Virus record (IMG/VR): IMGVR_UViG_3300032242_000872 | Location: 1-52,416 of that record | DNA length: 52,416 bases | Reading direction: 5' to 3' (one strand) | From: a virus | Shown: positions 18,387-25,790 of the stretch, one piece after another | Layout of the letters: each line of letters opens with the position of its first letter | Numbering within the stretch: position 1 is the first letter of the stretch | Translations under genes and position numbers: made by a program | The notes under the pieces: model-generated | What the model saw: only the letters and a program-made list of their open reading frames with translations | Told to the model about the DNA's origin: nothing | Databases searched by the model: none

Positions 18387-18802
18387 AAACCCTTCAGTTT
18401 GAGGCTGCCAAGGTTGCTCTCAAGCAGGATAAGACTGGCTATGTCTTAACCTTATCTCTGCACCCTGACGATATTCCTGAAGACTTACTCAGGGATTTCG
18501 TTGGTGCGAGGTATCAAGTAGTCATGGTCAGGATTGATGCCAATGAGAAACCAATGGATCGACAGGAAGAATTTCAAGGTGAAAGGGCTATTCGTATTGC
18601 AGCCCTACTTTGCCGAGATAAAGACTTCTGGAAATATCTTCATGAGGATGATCAGATTATGAATCCAAATGAAGAAGAATCAGCTGAATGGCTTAGAGAT
18701 TATTTAAATATCTCTAGTCGAGCAGAGTTAAAAACAAACCATAATGCAAGGCTAATGTTAGATAGCATTCACAGGGAATATACGAAATGGAAAGAAAACT
18801 AG
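18383..18802 (+). CDS. Conserved phage protein with LHPDDIPEDLLRDFVGARYQVV motif, unknown
   Basis: A 139-residue protein. The N-terminal part (FEAAKVALKQDKTGYVLTLS) looks like beta-strands, followed by the highly characteristic stretch DIPEDLLRDFVGARYQVVMV that I associate with hypothetical phage proteins of recombination regions. The middle part (AIRIAALLCRDKDFWKYL) and the end are helical. It might act on DNA with the ERF/exonuclease pair, judging only by position. It overlaps the next gene by 16 bases. Confidence 0.65.
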   Translation: MKTLQFEAAKVALKQDKTGYVLTLSLHPDDIPEDLLRDFVGARYQVVMVRIDANEKPMDRQEEFQGERAIRIAALLCRDKDFWKYLHEDDQIMNPNEEESAEWLRDYLNISSRAELKTNHNARLMLDSIHREYTKWKEN

Positions 18803-19068
18803 TACCGTATTCTGTCTATTTGCCAGTTGACTTGTACAACAAGATCAAAGCTCTGGCAAAGGAACGAAAAGCATCGGTGCTGATCAGGGATGCGATTGCC
18901 ATGATGTTAGGCGGTCATGACCTGTATAACAGCGGTTACAACCAGGCCCTTAAAGATGCCTCCCAAGTAGTCTATGACTGTGAAGAAGCTCAGATGGTCG
19001 CTATCAAAGGCAAAGATCTTGGCGCTATATTAGCTGAGAAGATTGATACCTTGGAGATTAAAAAATGA
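18787..19068 (+). CDS. Ribbon-helix-helix (CopG-like) DNA-binding protein
   Basis: A 93-residue protein. Residues 4-40 have the ribbon-helix-helix pattern: beta-strand VPYSVYLPVDL, then helix LYNKIKALAKER and helix ASVLIRDAIAMML. The rest (NQALKDASQVVYD) is a helical extension. Such proteins bind DNA as dimers and often repress their own operon. It could regulate the early operon, but its sites are not identified. ATG overlaps the upstream gene by 16 bases. Confidence 0.65.
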   Translation: MERKLVPYSVYLPVDLYNKIKALAKERKASVLIRDAIAMMLGGHDLYNSGYNQALKDASQVVYDCEEAQMVAIKGKDLGAILAEKIDTLEIKK

Positions 19069-19280
19069 ATTTATACGAAGTTACCTTGTATGAAACATTA
19101 ACAAAAACTTTAATTTATGAAGTTAAGGCTAGAGGCGAAAAGGAGGCTAAAAGAAAAGCTAAACGACTCTATAAGTATGAAAGCCCTGATGAACAATGGT
19201 GTACTGGCTACTCCATTAGTGAAGATGCTGGCGCTCTGATATTGCAAAATGATGTTCCAGAGGATGAAGAAGATGAGTGA
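19065..19280 (+). CDS. Small protein, possibly DpnD/PcfM-like
   Basis: A 71-residue protein: LYEVTLYETLTKTLIYEVKARGEKEAKRKAKRLY then an acidic tail DVPEDEEDE. The strand-strand-helix pattern with EVxxRGEKEAKRKA resembles small DpnD/PcfM-like proteins, for which no mechanism is established. The resemblance is weak. Start overlaps the RHH gene stop by 4 bases. Confidence 0.55.
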   Translation: MNLYEVTLYETLTKTLIYEVKARGEKEAKRKAKRLYKYESPDEQWCTGYSISEDAGALILQNDVPEDEEDE

Positions 19281-19500
19281 ACAAGAAATAACAGGTCAAC
19301 AACTTGGCGTAATGTTAATGGAGTTTTTAGGAACCCTTGAGAATATTCCAACTCCAAGTATGTTGGCTGCTCTTAGTATTGTTACGGCTACAGTGGCTTG
19401 TGAGTCTGGATACGATGAAGAGAAGGCCGTATATGCCTTTAGAAAGTGTTACGGAGAGGCTAAACGCAGGATTAAACGGCTACAGAAGGAGTTGAACTAA
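19273..19500 (+). CDS. Small helical protein, unknown
   Basis: A 75-residue protein started at the ATG preceded by GAGGATGAAGA; an upstream in-frame ATG at 19249 lies inside the previous gene and has no ribosome site. The chain is helical (GVMLMEFLGTLENIPT, LAALSIVTATVACES) with a basic C-terminus (GEAKRRIKRLQKEL). No transmembrane prediction is firm. It overlaps the preceding gene by 8 bases and shares one base with the next start. Confidence 0.6.
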   Translation: MSEQEITGQQLGVMLMEFLGTLENIPTPSMLAALSIVTATVACESGYDEEKAVYAFRKCYGEAKRRIKRLQKELN

Positions 19501-19691
19501 TGAACGAACAAGATCTAAGAGATTGCTTTGCCATGTTTGCATTAAATGGAATATTGTCTTGCAATTATGACGTTGGCGAAGAACCAGCTGTATTGGCCTA
19601 TAAGTATGCAGATGAAATGCTTGAAGCTAGGTCTGGAAAAGGATCTGTTGGTTTACCTCCAGTGCGGGCACGGAAGGCTAAAAGTAAATGA
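19500..19691 (+). CDS. Small protein of the phage ADxM/ER family, second copy
   Basis: A 63-residue protein: RDCFAMFALNGILS, then EPAVLAYKYADEMLEARS and a basic C-terminus (PPVRARKAKSK). The FAMFALNG and YADEMLEAR blocks align with the products at 16895 and 22127. Probably an ancient duplication or repeated acquisition within the operon. Function unknown. Directly precedes the glycan cassette, with a 4-base overlap. Confidence 0.6.
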   Translation: MNEQDLRDCFAMFALNGILSCNYDVGEEPAVLAYKYADEMLEARSGKGSVGLPPVRARKAKSK

Positions 19692-20545
19692 AAAACATAT
19701 GTGTAGTTAATTTTTGGGATGGAGCGTTTGATGGAGACTTCTTTGATTTTTTCTTTCGCAGCTGTTTTGGGGACATTAATTACATTAGCGACCCTTACAC
19801 CGCTGATCTCATTGTTACTTCTGTGTTTGGAAACACGCAAACAGATCCCAATAAGACTCTTGCCTACATTGGCGAAAATGTACGACCTAGTTTTGTGGGC
19901 TATAGCCACAGCCTGTCTTTTGATTACGACACTTATGGCGGTAGGAATTTACGTTTACCGATCTGGTATGCTCGTTTAGCTTGGCCTGGATTCATTCAAA
20001 AACCTAGGAAACCCAATTTCCACAATCATGGCTATGAAGACCTTATTTCAATTGATTCCCTCACAAGGGGACGCACTCTTGATATGAGCCAAAAAACTAA
20101 GTTTTGTGCCATGGTTGCTGGAAATCCAGAAGGGTTGCGGGTTAATTTATTTAACTCCATTTCAGAATACAAGCGAGTAGATGGTTATGGGAATATGTTT
20201 AATCGTCCTTTACGCAAGTCAAAGTTTGATATTTTAAAAGATTACAAATTTAGCCTATGCCCTGAGAATTCAATCTATGACGGCTATGTAACTGAAAAGT
20301 TAATAGATGCCTACGCTGGCGGTACTGTGCCTATTTATAGTGGTGATGCGTCTGTGGCTGAAGACTTTAATTACATGGCTTTCTTGAACTACCAAGAAGT
20401 TATGGACATGGACTTTCTTGTTTCAAAGGTGGCTATGTTAAGTACAGACGACAGGTACTATCGAGAGATTTACGAACAACCGTTGCTAACTAAAGAACCT
20501 AAACTAAACGATGCGATTGCATTCGTAAGGAGCATAGTTAAATGA
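19688..20545 (+). CDS. GT10 (alpha-1,3-fucosyltransferase-like) glycosyltransferase
   Basis: A 285-residue protein. The C-terminal half has the GT10 donor-binding signature: KFDILKDYKFSLCPENS (CPENS at residues 191-195), then DGYVTEKLIDAY and GGTVPIYSGD. The N-terminal half lacks a signal anchor, as in bacterial GT10 enzymes such as H. pylori FucT. These use GDP-fucose (or a related nucleotide sugar) to modify lipopolysaccharide O-chains. It opens a five-gene glycan cassette. The acceptor could be host LPS, or a phage glycan. The match to the family is good; the donor and acceptor are unknown. Confidence 0.8.
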   Translation: MKNICVVNFWDGAFDGDFFDFFFRSCFGDINYISDPYTADLIVTSVFGNTQTDPNKTLAYIGENVRPSFVGYSHSLSFDYDTYGGRNLRLPIWYARLAWPGFIQKPRKPNFHNHGYEDLISIDSLTRGRTLDMSQKTKFCAMVAGNPEGLRVNLFNSISEYKRVDGYGNMFNRPLRKSKFDILKDYKFSLCPENSIYDGYVTEKLIDAYAGGTVPIYSGDASVAEDFNYMAFLNYQEVMDMDFLVSKVAMLSTDDRYYREIYEQPLLTKEPKLNDAIAFVRSIVK

Positions 20546-21270
20546 AAGAAGAAATACAAAAGCTGATTGACTCATTGCGCCCAGTTAAGACTAAGTTTGA
20601 TTTAATTCGGGTAGGTGGTAACAATGATGGTGGATACCTTATTCCAAACGATTTAATGGGCATTACAGCTTGTTTCTCTCCTGGGGTAGATGTAACTGCA
20701 TCATTTGAAATAGATCTCTGTAAGCGTGGTATTGGCTCTCACCTTGCCGATGGGTCAGTTGATCAAGCCCCTCAAAACTTTACCCCTTTATCATTTACTA
20801 AAAAGTATTTAGGTGGCTGTAACAATGATACCCATATGACTTTAATGGAATGGGTATTAAATAAGCCTGAATATGATTTTGGCAAAGATTTAATACTTCA
20901 AATGGACATTGAAGGTGGAGAATACACTACATTACTATGCGCTCCATCCGTTATTTTGCGTAAGTTTAGAATCATTGTAGTAGAGATCCACAATGTACAT
21001 ACATGGTTTGACTCTTTAGCATGGCCCGTAGTTACAACATTTTTTGAGAAGTTATTAGAAGATTTTCGTGTGGTACACAACCATCCTAACAATAACTGTC
21101 CATTTATAGATGTTGACGGTATTTTAATGCCAACGGTATTTGAGTTAACTTTGCTGCGTAAAGATAGAACGATTGCGCTGGATTATTGTGATCAGTTCCC
21201 GCATCCATTAGACCAACCAAACGTATTAGATAAACCTGACAGACCATTACCTGAAGGATGGTACAAATGA
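20542..21270 (+). CDS. FkbM-like methyltransferase
   Basis: A 242-residue protein with DGGYLIP near residue 29, FSPGVDVTASFEIDL as a Rossmann SAM-binding region with an acidic residue, LQMDIEGGEYTTLL near residue 118 and VVEIHNV after it. The DxEGxE block and following hydrophobic strand with EIHN are typical of FkbM-family O-methyltransferases, which act on sugar or polyketide hydroxyls. In viral and cell-surface clusters they often cap glycans. Coupled by 4-base overlaps to the fucosyltransferase-like and radical SAM genes, which suggests one pathway. Confidence 0.75.
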   Translation: MKEEIQKLIDSLRPVKTKFDLIRVGGNNDGGYLIPNDLMGITACFSPGVDVTASFEIDLCKRGIGSHLADGSVDQAPQNFTPLSFTKKYLGGCNNDTHMTLMEWVLNKPEYDFGKDLILQMDIEGGEYTTLLCAPSVILRKFRIIVVEIHNVHTWFDSLAWPVVTTFFEKLLEDFRVVHNHPNNNCPFIDVDGILMPTVFELTLLRKDRTIALDYCDQFPHPLDQPNVLDKPDRPLPEGWYK

Positions 21271-22130
21271 GAGAGAAGTACGGAATAATCCATCACGATG
21301 GGCCTGTCATGGAATTGACCACCATGATAGGCTGTCCGTTGATGTGTACCTTTTGCCCACAAGATAACTTACGTACGCAATATGGTACGTCTACTAAGTA
21401 TATGACGCAGCGTGATCTGACCACTATGCTGGTTAAGTTACCAAGAAATACACGTGTTGATTTTTCAGGTATGTCAGAGCCCTGGGCTAATCCTGAATGT
21501 ACTGCCATGCTAGAAGAAGTGCTTTACATGGGGTTTAACGTAGCCATCTACTCAACTTTATACGGAATGACTGACCCTGAAAGAGTTAAGAAAGTAATTG
21601 AAGATCATCCTAATCAAATAGAAGTAGTAATGCTGCATATGCCTGATGCCAATGGGAATATGAAAGGTTGGAAGAAAACTGCTGAGTGGATGCACGCTCT
21701 ACATATTATGTCTACCTTACAAGTACCCTGTGGTGTTGGTGCTATGACTATGGATGGGTCGGGTTTAGTAGCTTTTGAGTTGCAGAATGACATTGGTAGG
21801 TTAGCGGGTTGGGTGGGCCATACTAGGGCAGATAGCCTCGATGTGGAGCAAATTAAAGGGCAAGTAATCAGTATCACGCCCCACAATGAGTTCTCACTCA
21901 CTTGTAAATCGACACCTTTCTATGATCGTAATGTTCTACTTCCTAATGGCGATGTGGTTTTATGCTGTATGGATTATAACCTAAAGCACGTTATTGGAAA
22001 CCTTCTTACGCAAACCTACGATGAAGTAATGCAAGGTAAACCTTTAATGGATTTAACTGCCATAAACGAAACCCCCGAATTTAATAAATGTAGTATTTGT
22101 AAATCCTGTGAAAACGTAAGGAAAATATGA
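21267..22130 (+). CDS. Radical SAM protein with SPASM-type C-terminus
   Basis: A 287-residue protein, started at the ATG overlapping the methyltransferase stop. The cluster motif is CxxxCxxC (C23, C27, C30 in GCPLMCTFCPQ). Later come GMSEPWANPEC, typical of the glycine-rich strand, and a C-terminal SPASM-like section LLPNGDVVLCCMDY, GNLL, then KCSICKSCENV with clustered cysteines for auxiliary Fe-S clusters. Such enzymes modify sugars, peptides or nucleosides by radical chemistry. In this operon a carbohydrate or peptide substrate is likely, but the chemistry cannot be told. Radical SAM/SPASM genes are uncommon in phages. Confidence 0.82.
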   Translation: MREKYGIIHHDGPVMELTTMIGCPLMCTFCPQDNLRTQYGTSTKYMTQRDLTTMLVKLPRNTRVDFSGMSEPWANPECTAMLEEVLYMGFNVAIYSTLYGMTDPERVKKVIEDHPNQIEVVMLHMPDANGNMKGWKKTAEWMHALHIMSTLQVPCGVGAMTMDGSGLVAFELQNDIGRLAGWVGHTRADSLDVEQIKGQVISITPHNEFSLTCKSTPFYDRNVLLPNGDVVLCCMDYNLKHVIGNLLTQTYDEVMQGKPLMDLTAINETPEFNKCSICKSCENVRKI

Positions 22131-22336
22131 AAAACCCAAGAACAGAAATGTTTGAAACCTTTGCCGTTAACGGTATGCAAATGCGAGATGCCTTTGCTGT
22201 AAAAATTATGGCTGGCATATGTGCTGGTGATTGGAAGTTTGATACATCAGTTAAAAGCTGGGATGAATTAGCAGTAGCCCGTGCCTATGAGATAGCAGAT
22301 GCAATGATAAAGGAAAGGGAAATTAGTAATGTTTAA
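22127..22336 (+). CDS. Small protein of the phage ADxM/ER family, third copy
   Basis: A 69-residue protein: EMFETFAVNGMQMRDAF, then SWDELAVARAYEIADAMIKERE. It aligns with the products at 16895 and 19500 in the FAVNG and ADAMIKER blocks. Start overlaps the radical SAM stop (ATGA). Function unknown. Its position between glycan genes suggests insertion of the cassette between related small genes. Confidence 0.6.
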   Translation: MKNPRTEMFETFAVNGMQMRDAFAVKIMAGICAGDWKFDTSVKSWDELAVARAYEIADAMIKEREISNV

Positions 22337-22493
22337 AAATATTGTGATAGCTGTTCTTCTTAGTGTTGTAGCTATCTATTTTTGGGGGGATGTTCCAGCC
22401 AAAGAATGTCCTGTGGAAAAGAAAACTCCACGATGGGAAGACAACTGCATCATTCAAAAAAGTGGTGATAGGGAGATAAAAACGTGCGGATAA
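22329..22493 (+). CDS. Small single-pass membrane protein (54 aa)
   Basis: Start overlaps the upstream gene. The N-terminus FKNIVIAVLLSVVAIYFWG is a transmembrane anchor or uncleaved signal; the remaining ~33 residues hold three cysteines (KECPVEKKTP, DNCIIQK, KTCG). GTG of the next gene lies inside its last codons. It has the shape of a short inner-membrane protein with a periplasmic tail. Function unknown. Confidence 0.6.
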   Translation: MFKNIVIAVLLSVVAIYFWGDVPAKECPVEKKTPRWEDNCIIQKSGDREIKTCG

Positions 22494-23161
22494 TGGTAAT
22501 CACCCCGACTACTGGGAAAGAAGAAATGAAACAGGCAGTGGAAAGCGTCAAAGCGCAGACTCTACCTACAGAACATTTGATTGTTTATGATGGATTAGAT
22601 GCTTACCAAAAACGCATTTTTCCCGAGTACCCATCTATACTTTTACCCGAAAACGTAGGCGGTAATGGTTGGTATGGACACCGAGTCTATGCGGCTATGC
22701 CACTACTGGTAAACGCTGATTACATCCTATTTTTAGATGAAGACAATTGGTTCGAACCTAATCATGTAGAAACCATGATTAATAAAATTAAATCAAAAGA
22801 CTTAATGTGGGCCTATAGCTTAAGGAGAATATGCAATGAAGCAGGAGAATACATCGAAGATGACGATTGTGAATCCCTTGGACGGTGGCCTACCTTTTAC
22901 GACCATACACTTAATTTTGTTGATACTAATTGCTATTGTTTTCGTAGGGAGTATTTGGTATCTATTGCCCATGCATTTTATGGCCAGTGGGGCGCAGACC
23001 GCCCGTTTTATAGAGCTGCCTCCACAAATTTGCCTTCCTTCGGATGCACGGGAGAGGCTACAGTTAATTACAGAGCGCCAGACAGACTACTTGCAATGTT
23101 TAAAGATGGTAATGAAAAAATGAAAAAGGCATACGAAGACTTACCGTGGAGAAAGAAATGA
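22484..23161 (+). CDS. GT2-like (GT-A fold) glycosyltransferase
   Basis: A 225-residue protein. The GTG at 22484 is preferred, eight bases after AGGGAG; ATG at 22493 would lose the first strand. The N-terminus RIMVITPTTGKEEMKQAVES and VKAQTLPTEHLIVYDG are the nucleotide-binding strands of family 2 glycosyltransferases. The metal motif is LFLDEDNWFEP (DED). After it come a long acceptor part with YCFRREYL. It likely transfers a nucleotide-activated sugar to a surface glycan, working with the fucosyltransferase-like gene. No membrane anchor. Confidence 0.75.
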   Translation: MRIMVITPTTGKEEMKQAVESVKAQTLPTEHLIVYDGLDAYQKRIFPEYPSILLPENVGGNGWYGHRVYAAMPLLVNADYILFLDEDNWFEPNHVETMINKIKSKDLMWAYSLRRICNEAGEYIEDDDCESLGRWPTFYDHTLNFVDTNCYCFRREYLVSIAHAFYGQWGADRPFYRAASTNLPSFGCTGEATVNYRAPDRLLAMFKDGNEKMKKAYEDLPWRKK

Positions 23162-23325
23162 TTGAAACTTTAGTCAAACCTCAAAAACTAGATAACGATG
23201 TTGCAGTAATTAAAATACTACAATTAATGGGTCAACTAAGTCCAAATGATATTGCTTACGTATTAAAGATATCGGCACAAGTTTACGATGCCATTGCATT
23301 GGGGGATACATGGAAATCACAGTAA
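23158..23325 (+). CDS. Small protein with helix-turn-helix-like segment (55 aa)
   Basis: Start overlaps the glycosyltransferase stop (ATGA). Sequence is a basic N-terminus (VKPQKLDNDVAVIKILQL) followed by LSPNDIAYVLKISAQVYDAI, the spacing of which recalls a helix-turn-helix of the AraC/LuxR/sigma type. The next gene starts 16 bases before its stop. Function unknown. Found only by translating the gap. Confidence 0.5.
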   Translation: MIETLVKPQKLDNDVAVIKILQLMGQLSPNDIAYVLKISAQVYDAIALGDTWKSQ

Positions 23326-23519
23326 AAGTAATTCGAGAAAACAAAGATGGATCTGCTGATGCAGTAGTTCATTTTGATAAAGAAGGTCTAGAGTTCTTGG
23401 TTCAAGAAGGTGTTTTACATATATTAGAAGCCTATGTTAAACAAAATAAGAATGCCAAGGAAGGTGCTAAATTGCGTAAAAGGTTATCTAAAGAAGTTGA
23501 CATAGACGGGAGATGCTAA
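23310..23519 (+). CDS. Small protein, unknown
   Basis: A 69-residue protein: strand pattern EITVKVIRENKDGSADAVVHF, helix GLEFLVQEGVLHILEAYVKQ, basic tail KLRKRLSKE. GGGGGATAC precedes the ATG, which lies inside the upstream gene's end. Comparable alpha-beta small proteins exist in phage early operons. Function unknown. Confidence 0.55.
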   Translation: MEITVKVIRENKDGSADAVVHFDKEGLEFLVQEGVLHILEAYVKQNKNAKEGAKLRKRLSKEVDIDGRC

Positions 23520-23750
23520 ATGGATGCAATATGGGAAAAAGCCAATCAGGTTAGTGAAGTAGGATATAAAATACATAGCGCTGCCATGATTGTAGAATTG
23601 GTTGCTGAAAGACTTACAGATAACGCTGAAAGTGGTGCTTTATGGGCTGCAGCTGAAATACTTAAACAATACAGTGAACAACTTGAAGAATTATCATCAG
23701 ATTTAATGGGTATTAATCGTAGTTTAGAAAAAAAAGGAAAAAAGAAATGA
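23520..23750 (+). CDS. Small helical protein, unknown
   Basis: A 76-residue protein: DAIWEKANQVSEVGYKI, HSAAMIVELVAERL, ALWAAAEILKQYSEQLEELS and a Lys-rich end (KKGKKK). All predicted helical. It follows the preceding stop with no gap and overlaps the next start by 4 bases. No family recognised. Confidence 0.6.
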   Translation: MDAIWEKANQVSEVGYKIHSAAMIVELVAERLTDNAESGALWAAAEILKQYSEQLEELSSDLMGINRSLEKKGKKK

Positions 23751-24526
23751 AGAAGCCAACAGTTACTATCGCTCCACCCCCGTCTGGGGCAACCATCTTT
23801 GTAGCAACTCCCATGTATGGTGGTATGTGTACTGGTATGTATTCCTCTGGCGTAATGCAGCTAGTAGGCGCTTGCGGGGCTAATAACATCAAGATGTATT
23901 ACTCATTTATGATGAACGAGTCTTTGATTACCCGTGCCCGCAACAGCATGGCTTATGACTTTTTGAAGTCCGATGCTACCCATCTAATGTTTATTGATGC
24001 AGATATCAACTTTAATCCCAATGACATACCTTTGATGATCAAGGCTGATAAAGACATTATCTGCGGTCTATACCCTAAGAAAGAGATCAACTGGGTAGAA
24101 GTAGAGGCTGCCGTTAAGCGTGGTGTGCCAGCAGCAGAACTTAGCAAATACACTGGCGCTTTTGTGGTTAACCTACCTCATGGTCAAACCAATAAGTCTG
24201 GCCCAATACAAGAGCCTATGGAGATTGATAATGGTGGCACAGGGTTTATGCTGATTAAGCGTGAGGTGTTTGATGCTCTTGCTGACAAAGTTCCAAGCTA
24301 TACCAATGATATGTACCATGCCGTAGATACAGTTCGAGAAGTAAAGATAATCAAAGAGTTCTTTGCCACCAGCATTGATGAAGAATCTAACCGCCTGTTA
24401 TCTGAAGATTATCATTTCTGCAAGATTGCACGGGAAGCTGGTTTTAAAGTTTATGCTGCACCTTGGGCACAATTCGGTCATACTGGAACCTATACATTTA
24501 GTGGACAACTTCCAAGATCAGCGTAA
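23747..24526 (+). CDS. Second GT-A glycosyltransferase
   Basis: A 259-residue protein. Features: IFVATPMYGGMCTGMYSSGV (first strand plus loop), RARNSMAYDFLKSD, then the metal motif LMFIDADINFNP (DAD), IICGLYPKK, and NGGTGFMLIKREVFDAL with EDYHFCKIARE near the end. This order is that of phage GT-A enzymes of the GT2/Anp1-like kind, and the ED near the C-terminus is a candidate catalytic base. Closes the glycan cassette. The acceptor is unknown. Family level confidence is fair. Confidence 0.72.
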   Translation: MKKPTVTIAPPPSGATIFVATPMYGGMCTGMYSSGVMQLVGACGANNIKMYYSFMMNESLITRARNSMAYDFLKSDATHLMFIDADINFNPNDIPLMIKADKDIICGLYPKKEINWVEVEAAVKRGVPAAELSKYTGAFVVNLPHGQTNKSGPIQEPMEIDNGGTGFMLIKREVFDALADKVPSYTNDMYHAVDTVREVKIIKEFFATSIDEESNRLLSEDYHFCKIAREAGFKVYAAPWAQFGHTGTYTFSGQLPRSA

Positions 24527-24536
24527 AGGAGTTTAG

Positions 24537-24737
24537 ATGACAACATTCACCACAGAAGATAGGGAAAATGCAGGGCGTGGGGCTGGAGAAGATGCCAATA
24601 TGTCCTATGCTGATATAGCCAAAGAATTGGGTGTAAGTAAAACCTACGTCCAAATGATTGAAACATCGGCTTTGGAAAAACTGCGCAAACGTCTTCTGTG
24701 GAGATATGACATCTTTAAATCAAAAGATATTATATAA
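24537..24737 (+). CDS. Sigma region-4-like HTH protein
   Basis: A 66-residue protein. Residues about 22-52 read MSYADIAKELGVSKTYVQ then MIETSALEKLRKRL, the helix-turn-helix of sigma-70 region 4 (recognises -35 DNA or contacts RNA polymerase). There is no region 2, so it is not a full sigma factor. A similar HTH protein lies at the end of the leftward accessory operon. It may redirect host transcription, as inference. Ribosome site AAAGGAG. Confidence 0.7.
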   Translation: MTTFTTEDRENAGRGAGEDANMSYADIAKELGVSKTYVQMIETSALEKLRKRLLWRYDIFKSKDII

Positions 24738-25179
24738 AATGTTAGAAAAAGGTCTTAATAGAAAGCAGGGCTGGCAAATAGAGCAAGACTCTATGAACCA
24801 GGCTGCTGCAGCTTATGAGTTAATGAATTTTCTTAGGGTTGATATTGAAACACAGGAACCTATGAGTATCTGGGATTGGGAATTTTATAAAGAAGATAAT
24901 TTAATTGCCATTGGGGAGTACCGCAGAAGATTTCATAATTTTGGTACATATCCAGACTTTCAGTTTGGACATCAAAAGTTTGTAAAAATGCAAAAGTTTG
25001 GCCAAGAACATAACATCCCAGCCTATATGTTTGTGGAGTTTGATGATTTATTTTTATATTTTCCTATAGCAGGCAGCCCAAAAATTAAAACAATGAAAAG
25101 AAATCATGAAATCAGGACAGAACAATGTGTTTGTATTCCTAATGCAGACTTCATTCCAGTTATGTCCTTGTATTTATGA
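24706..25179 (+). CDS. Possible PD-(D/E)XK-type nuclease, weak assignment
   Basis: A protein of about 157 residues if started at ATG 24706 (GGAG just upstream, very close); ATG 24739 follows the previous stop but has no ribosome site. The middle part has IWDWEFYKEDNLIAIGEYRRRF, then YPDFQFGHQKFVKMQKFGQE and IPAYMFVEFDDLFLYFPI. Acidic residue, then strand, then ExR and a long helix followed by a beta-hairpin resembles VRR-NUC or other restriction-like nucleases, but the canonical Lys is replaced by Arg. Function uncertain. Adjacent to an HNH-type gene. Confidence 0.5.
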   Translation: MTSLNQKILYKMLEKGLNRKQGWQIEQDSMNQAAAAYELMNFLRVDIETQEPMSIWDWEFYKEDNLIAIGEYRRRFHNFGTYPDFQFGHQKFVKMQKFGQEHNIPAYMFVEFDDLFLYFPIAGSPKIKTMKRNHEIRTEQCVCIPNADFIPVMSLYL

Positions 25180-25460
25180 TCTACAGAAATAGAAAGTTAT
25201 TAGACATTGTTAGACAATCTCCATGCCAGGCGTGTGGTAGAGAAGACGGGACAGTTGTGGCTGCACATTCCAATCAGCTTCGAGATGGTAAAGGTAGGGG
25301 ACTTAAAGCCCATGATTATCGGATTGCGGCCCTGTGTTTTAGCTGCCACTCGGAAATCGATCAAGGACAGAAACTCTCAAAGGCCGAAAGGACTGAGATG
25401 TGGGAAGATGCTCACCGTAAAACTATTGGCTGGTTGTTTGATAATAACCATATAGGTTAA
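25176..25460 (+). CDS. YbcO-like (DUF1364) HNH-type nuclease
   Basis: A 94-residue protein. MIYRNRKLLDIVRQSPC matches the YbcO/DUF1364 start. Cysteine pairs C17-C20 and C54-C57 and histidines H31, H46, H58 (DGTVVAAHSN, KAHDYRIAALCFSCH) form the zinc site and HNH-like active site. The end has WEDAHRKTIGWLF. In lambdoid phages such small nucleases sit among NinG/RusA recombination genes. It likely nicks or cuts DNA during recombination. Coupled to the upstream gene by 4 bases. Confidence 0.8.
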   Translation: MIYRNRKLLDIVRQSPCQACGREDGTVVAAHSNQLRDGKGRGLKAHDYRIAALCFSCHSEIDQGQKLSKAERTEMWEDAHRKTIGWLFDNNHIG

Positions 25461-25530
25461 AATACCAGACGGAGGTAAGGTCAGGTTTGGCTTTTTGTTG
25501 CGCAACACCTCCACCAAATAAAGGAAACCA

Positions 25531-25677
25531 ATGAGCTCCTGGCTAATCATTGTTACTGGGCTTATTTACGCCTATATAGGGGTAGAACAAGCCGTAAAGG
25601 GTAACCTACCTATGGGCATTACTTATTTTTGCTATGCAGGGGCTAATGTAGGCCTTTATATGATGGCAACTAAATGA
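25531..25677 (+). CDS. Small two-helix membrane protein (48 aa)
   Basis: Ribosome site AAAGGAAACC before ATG. Two hydrophobic segments, SWLIIVTGLIYAYIGVEQ and GITYFCYAGANVGLYMM, joined by KGNLPM. Small membrane proteins with a GNLPM-like turn recur in phage early regions. Function unknown. The last codons overlap the next start (ATGA). The 70-base gap before it has the inverted repeat GGAGGT...ACCTCC and a TGTTGCGCAACA palindrome. Confidence 0.65.
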   Translation: MSSWLIIVTGLIYAYIGVEQAVKGNLPMGITYFCYAGANVGLYMMATK

Positions 25678-25790
25678 GCTTTACTGTCTATTCCCATGAT
25701 GGGACTAAATATATTCAATGGTTTTTTAGCGTAGACGAGCTAATTTTTAGCATGATTAATAACCCGCTTGACAGATATCATAGAAATTAA
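25674..25790 (+). CDS. Tiny ORF (38 aa), low support
   Basis: Starts within the upstream stop (ATGA) and encodes a 38-residue peptide with SFTVYSHDGTKYIQWF and IFSMINNPLDRY. Coupling and frame position are the only support. The perfect -35 TTGACA of a downstream promoter overlaps its end. May be spurious. Confidence 0.35.
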   Translation: MSFTVYSHDGTKYIQWFFSVDELIFSMINNPLDRYHRN

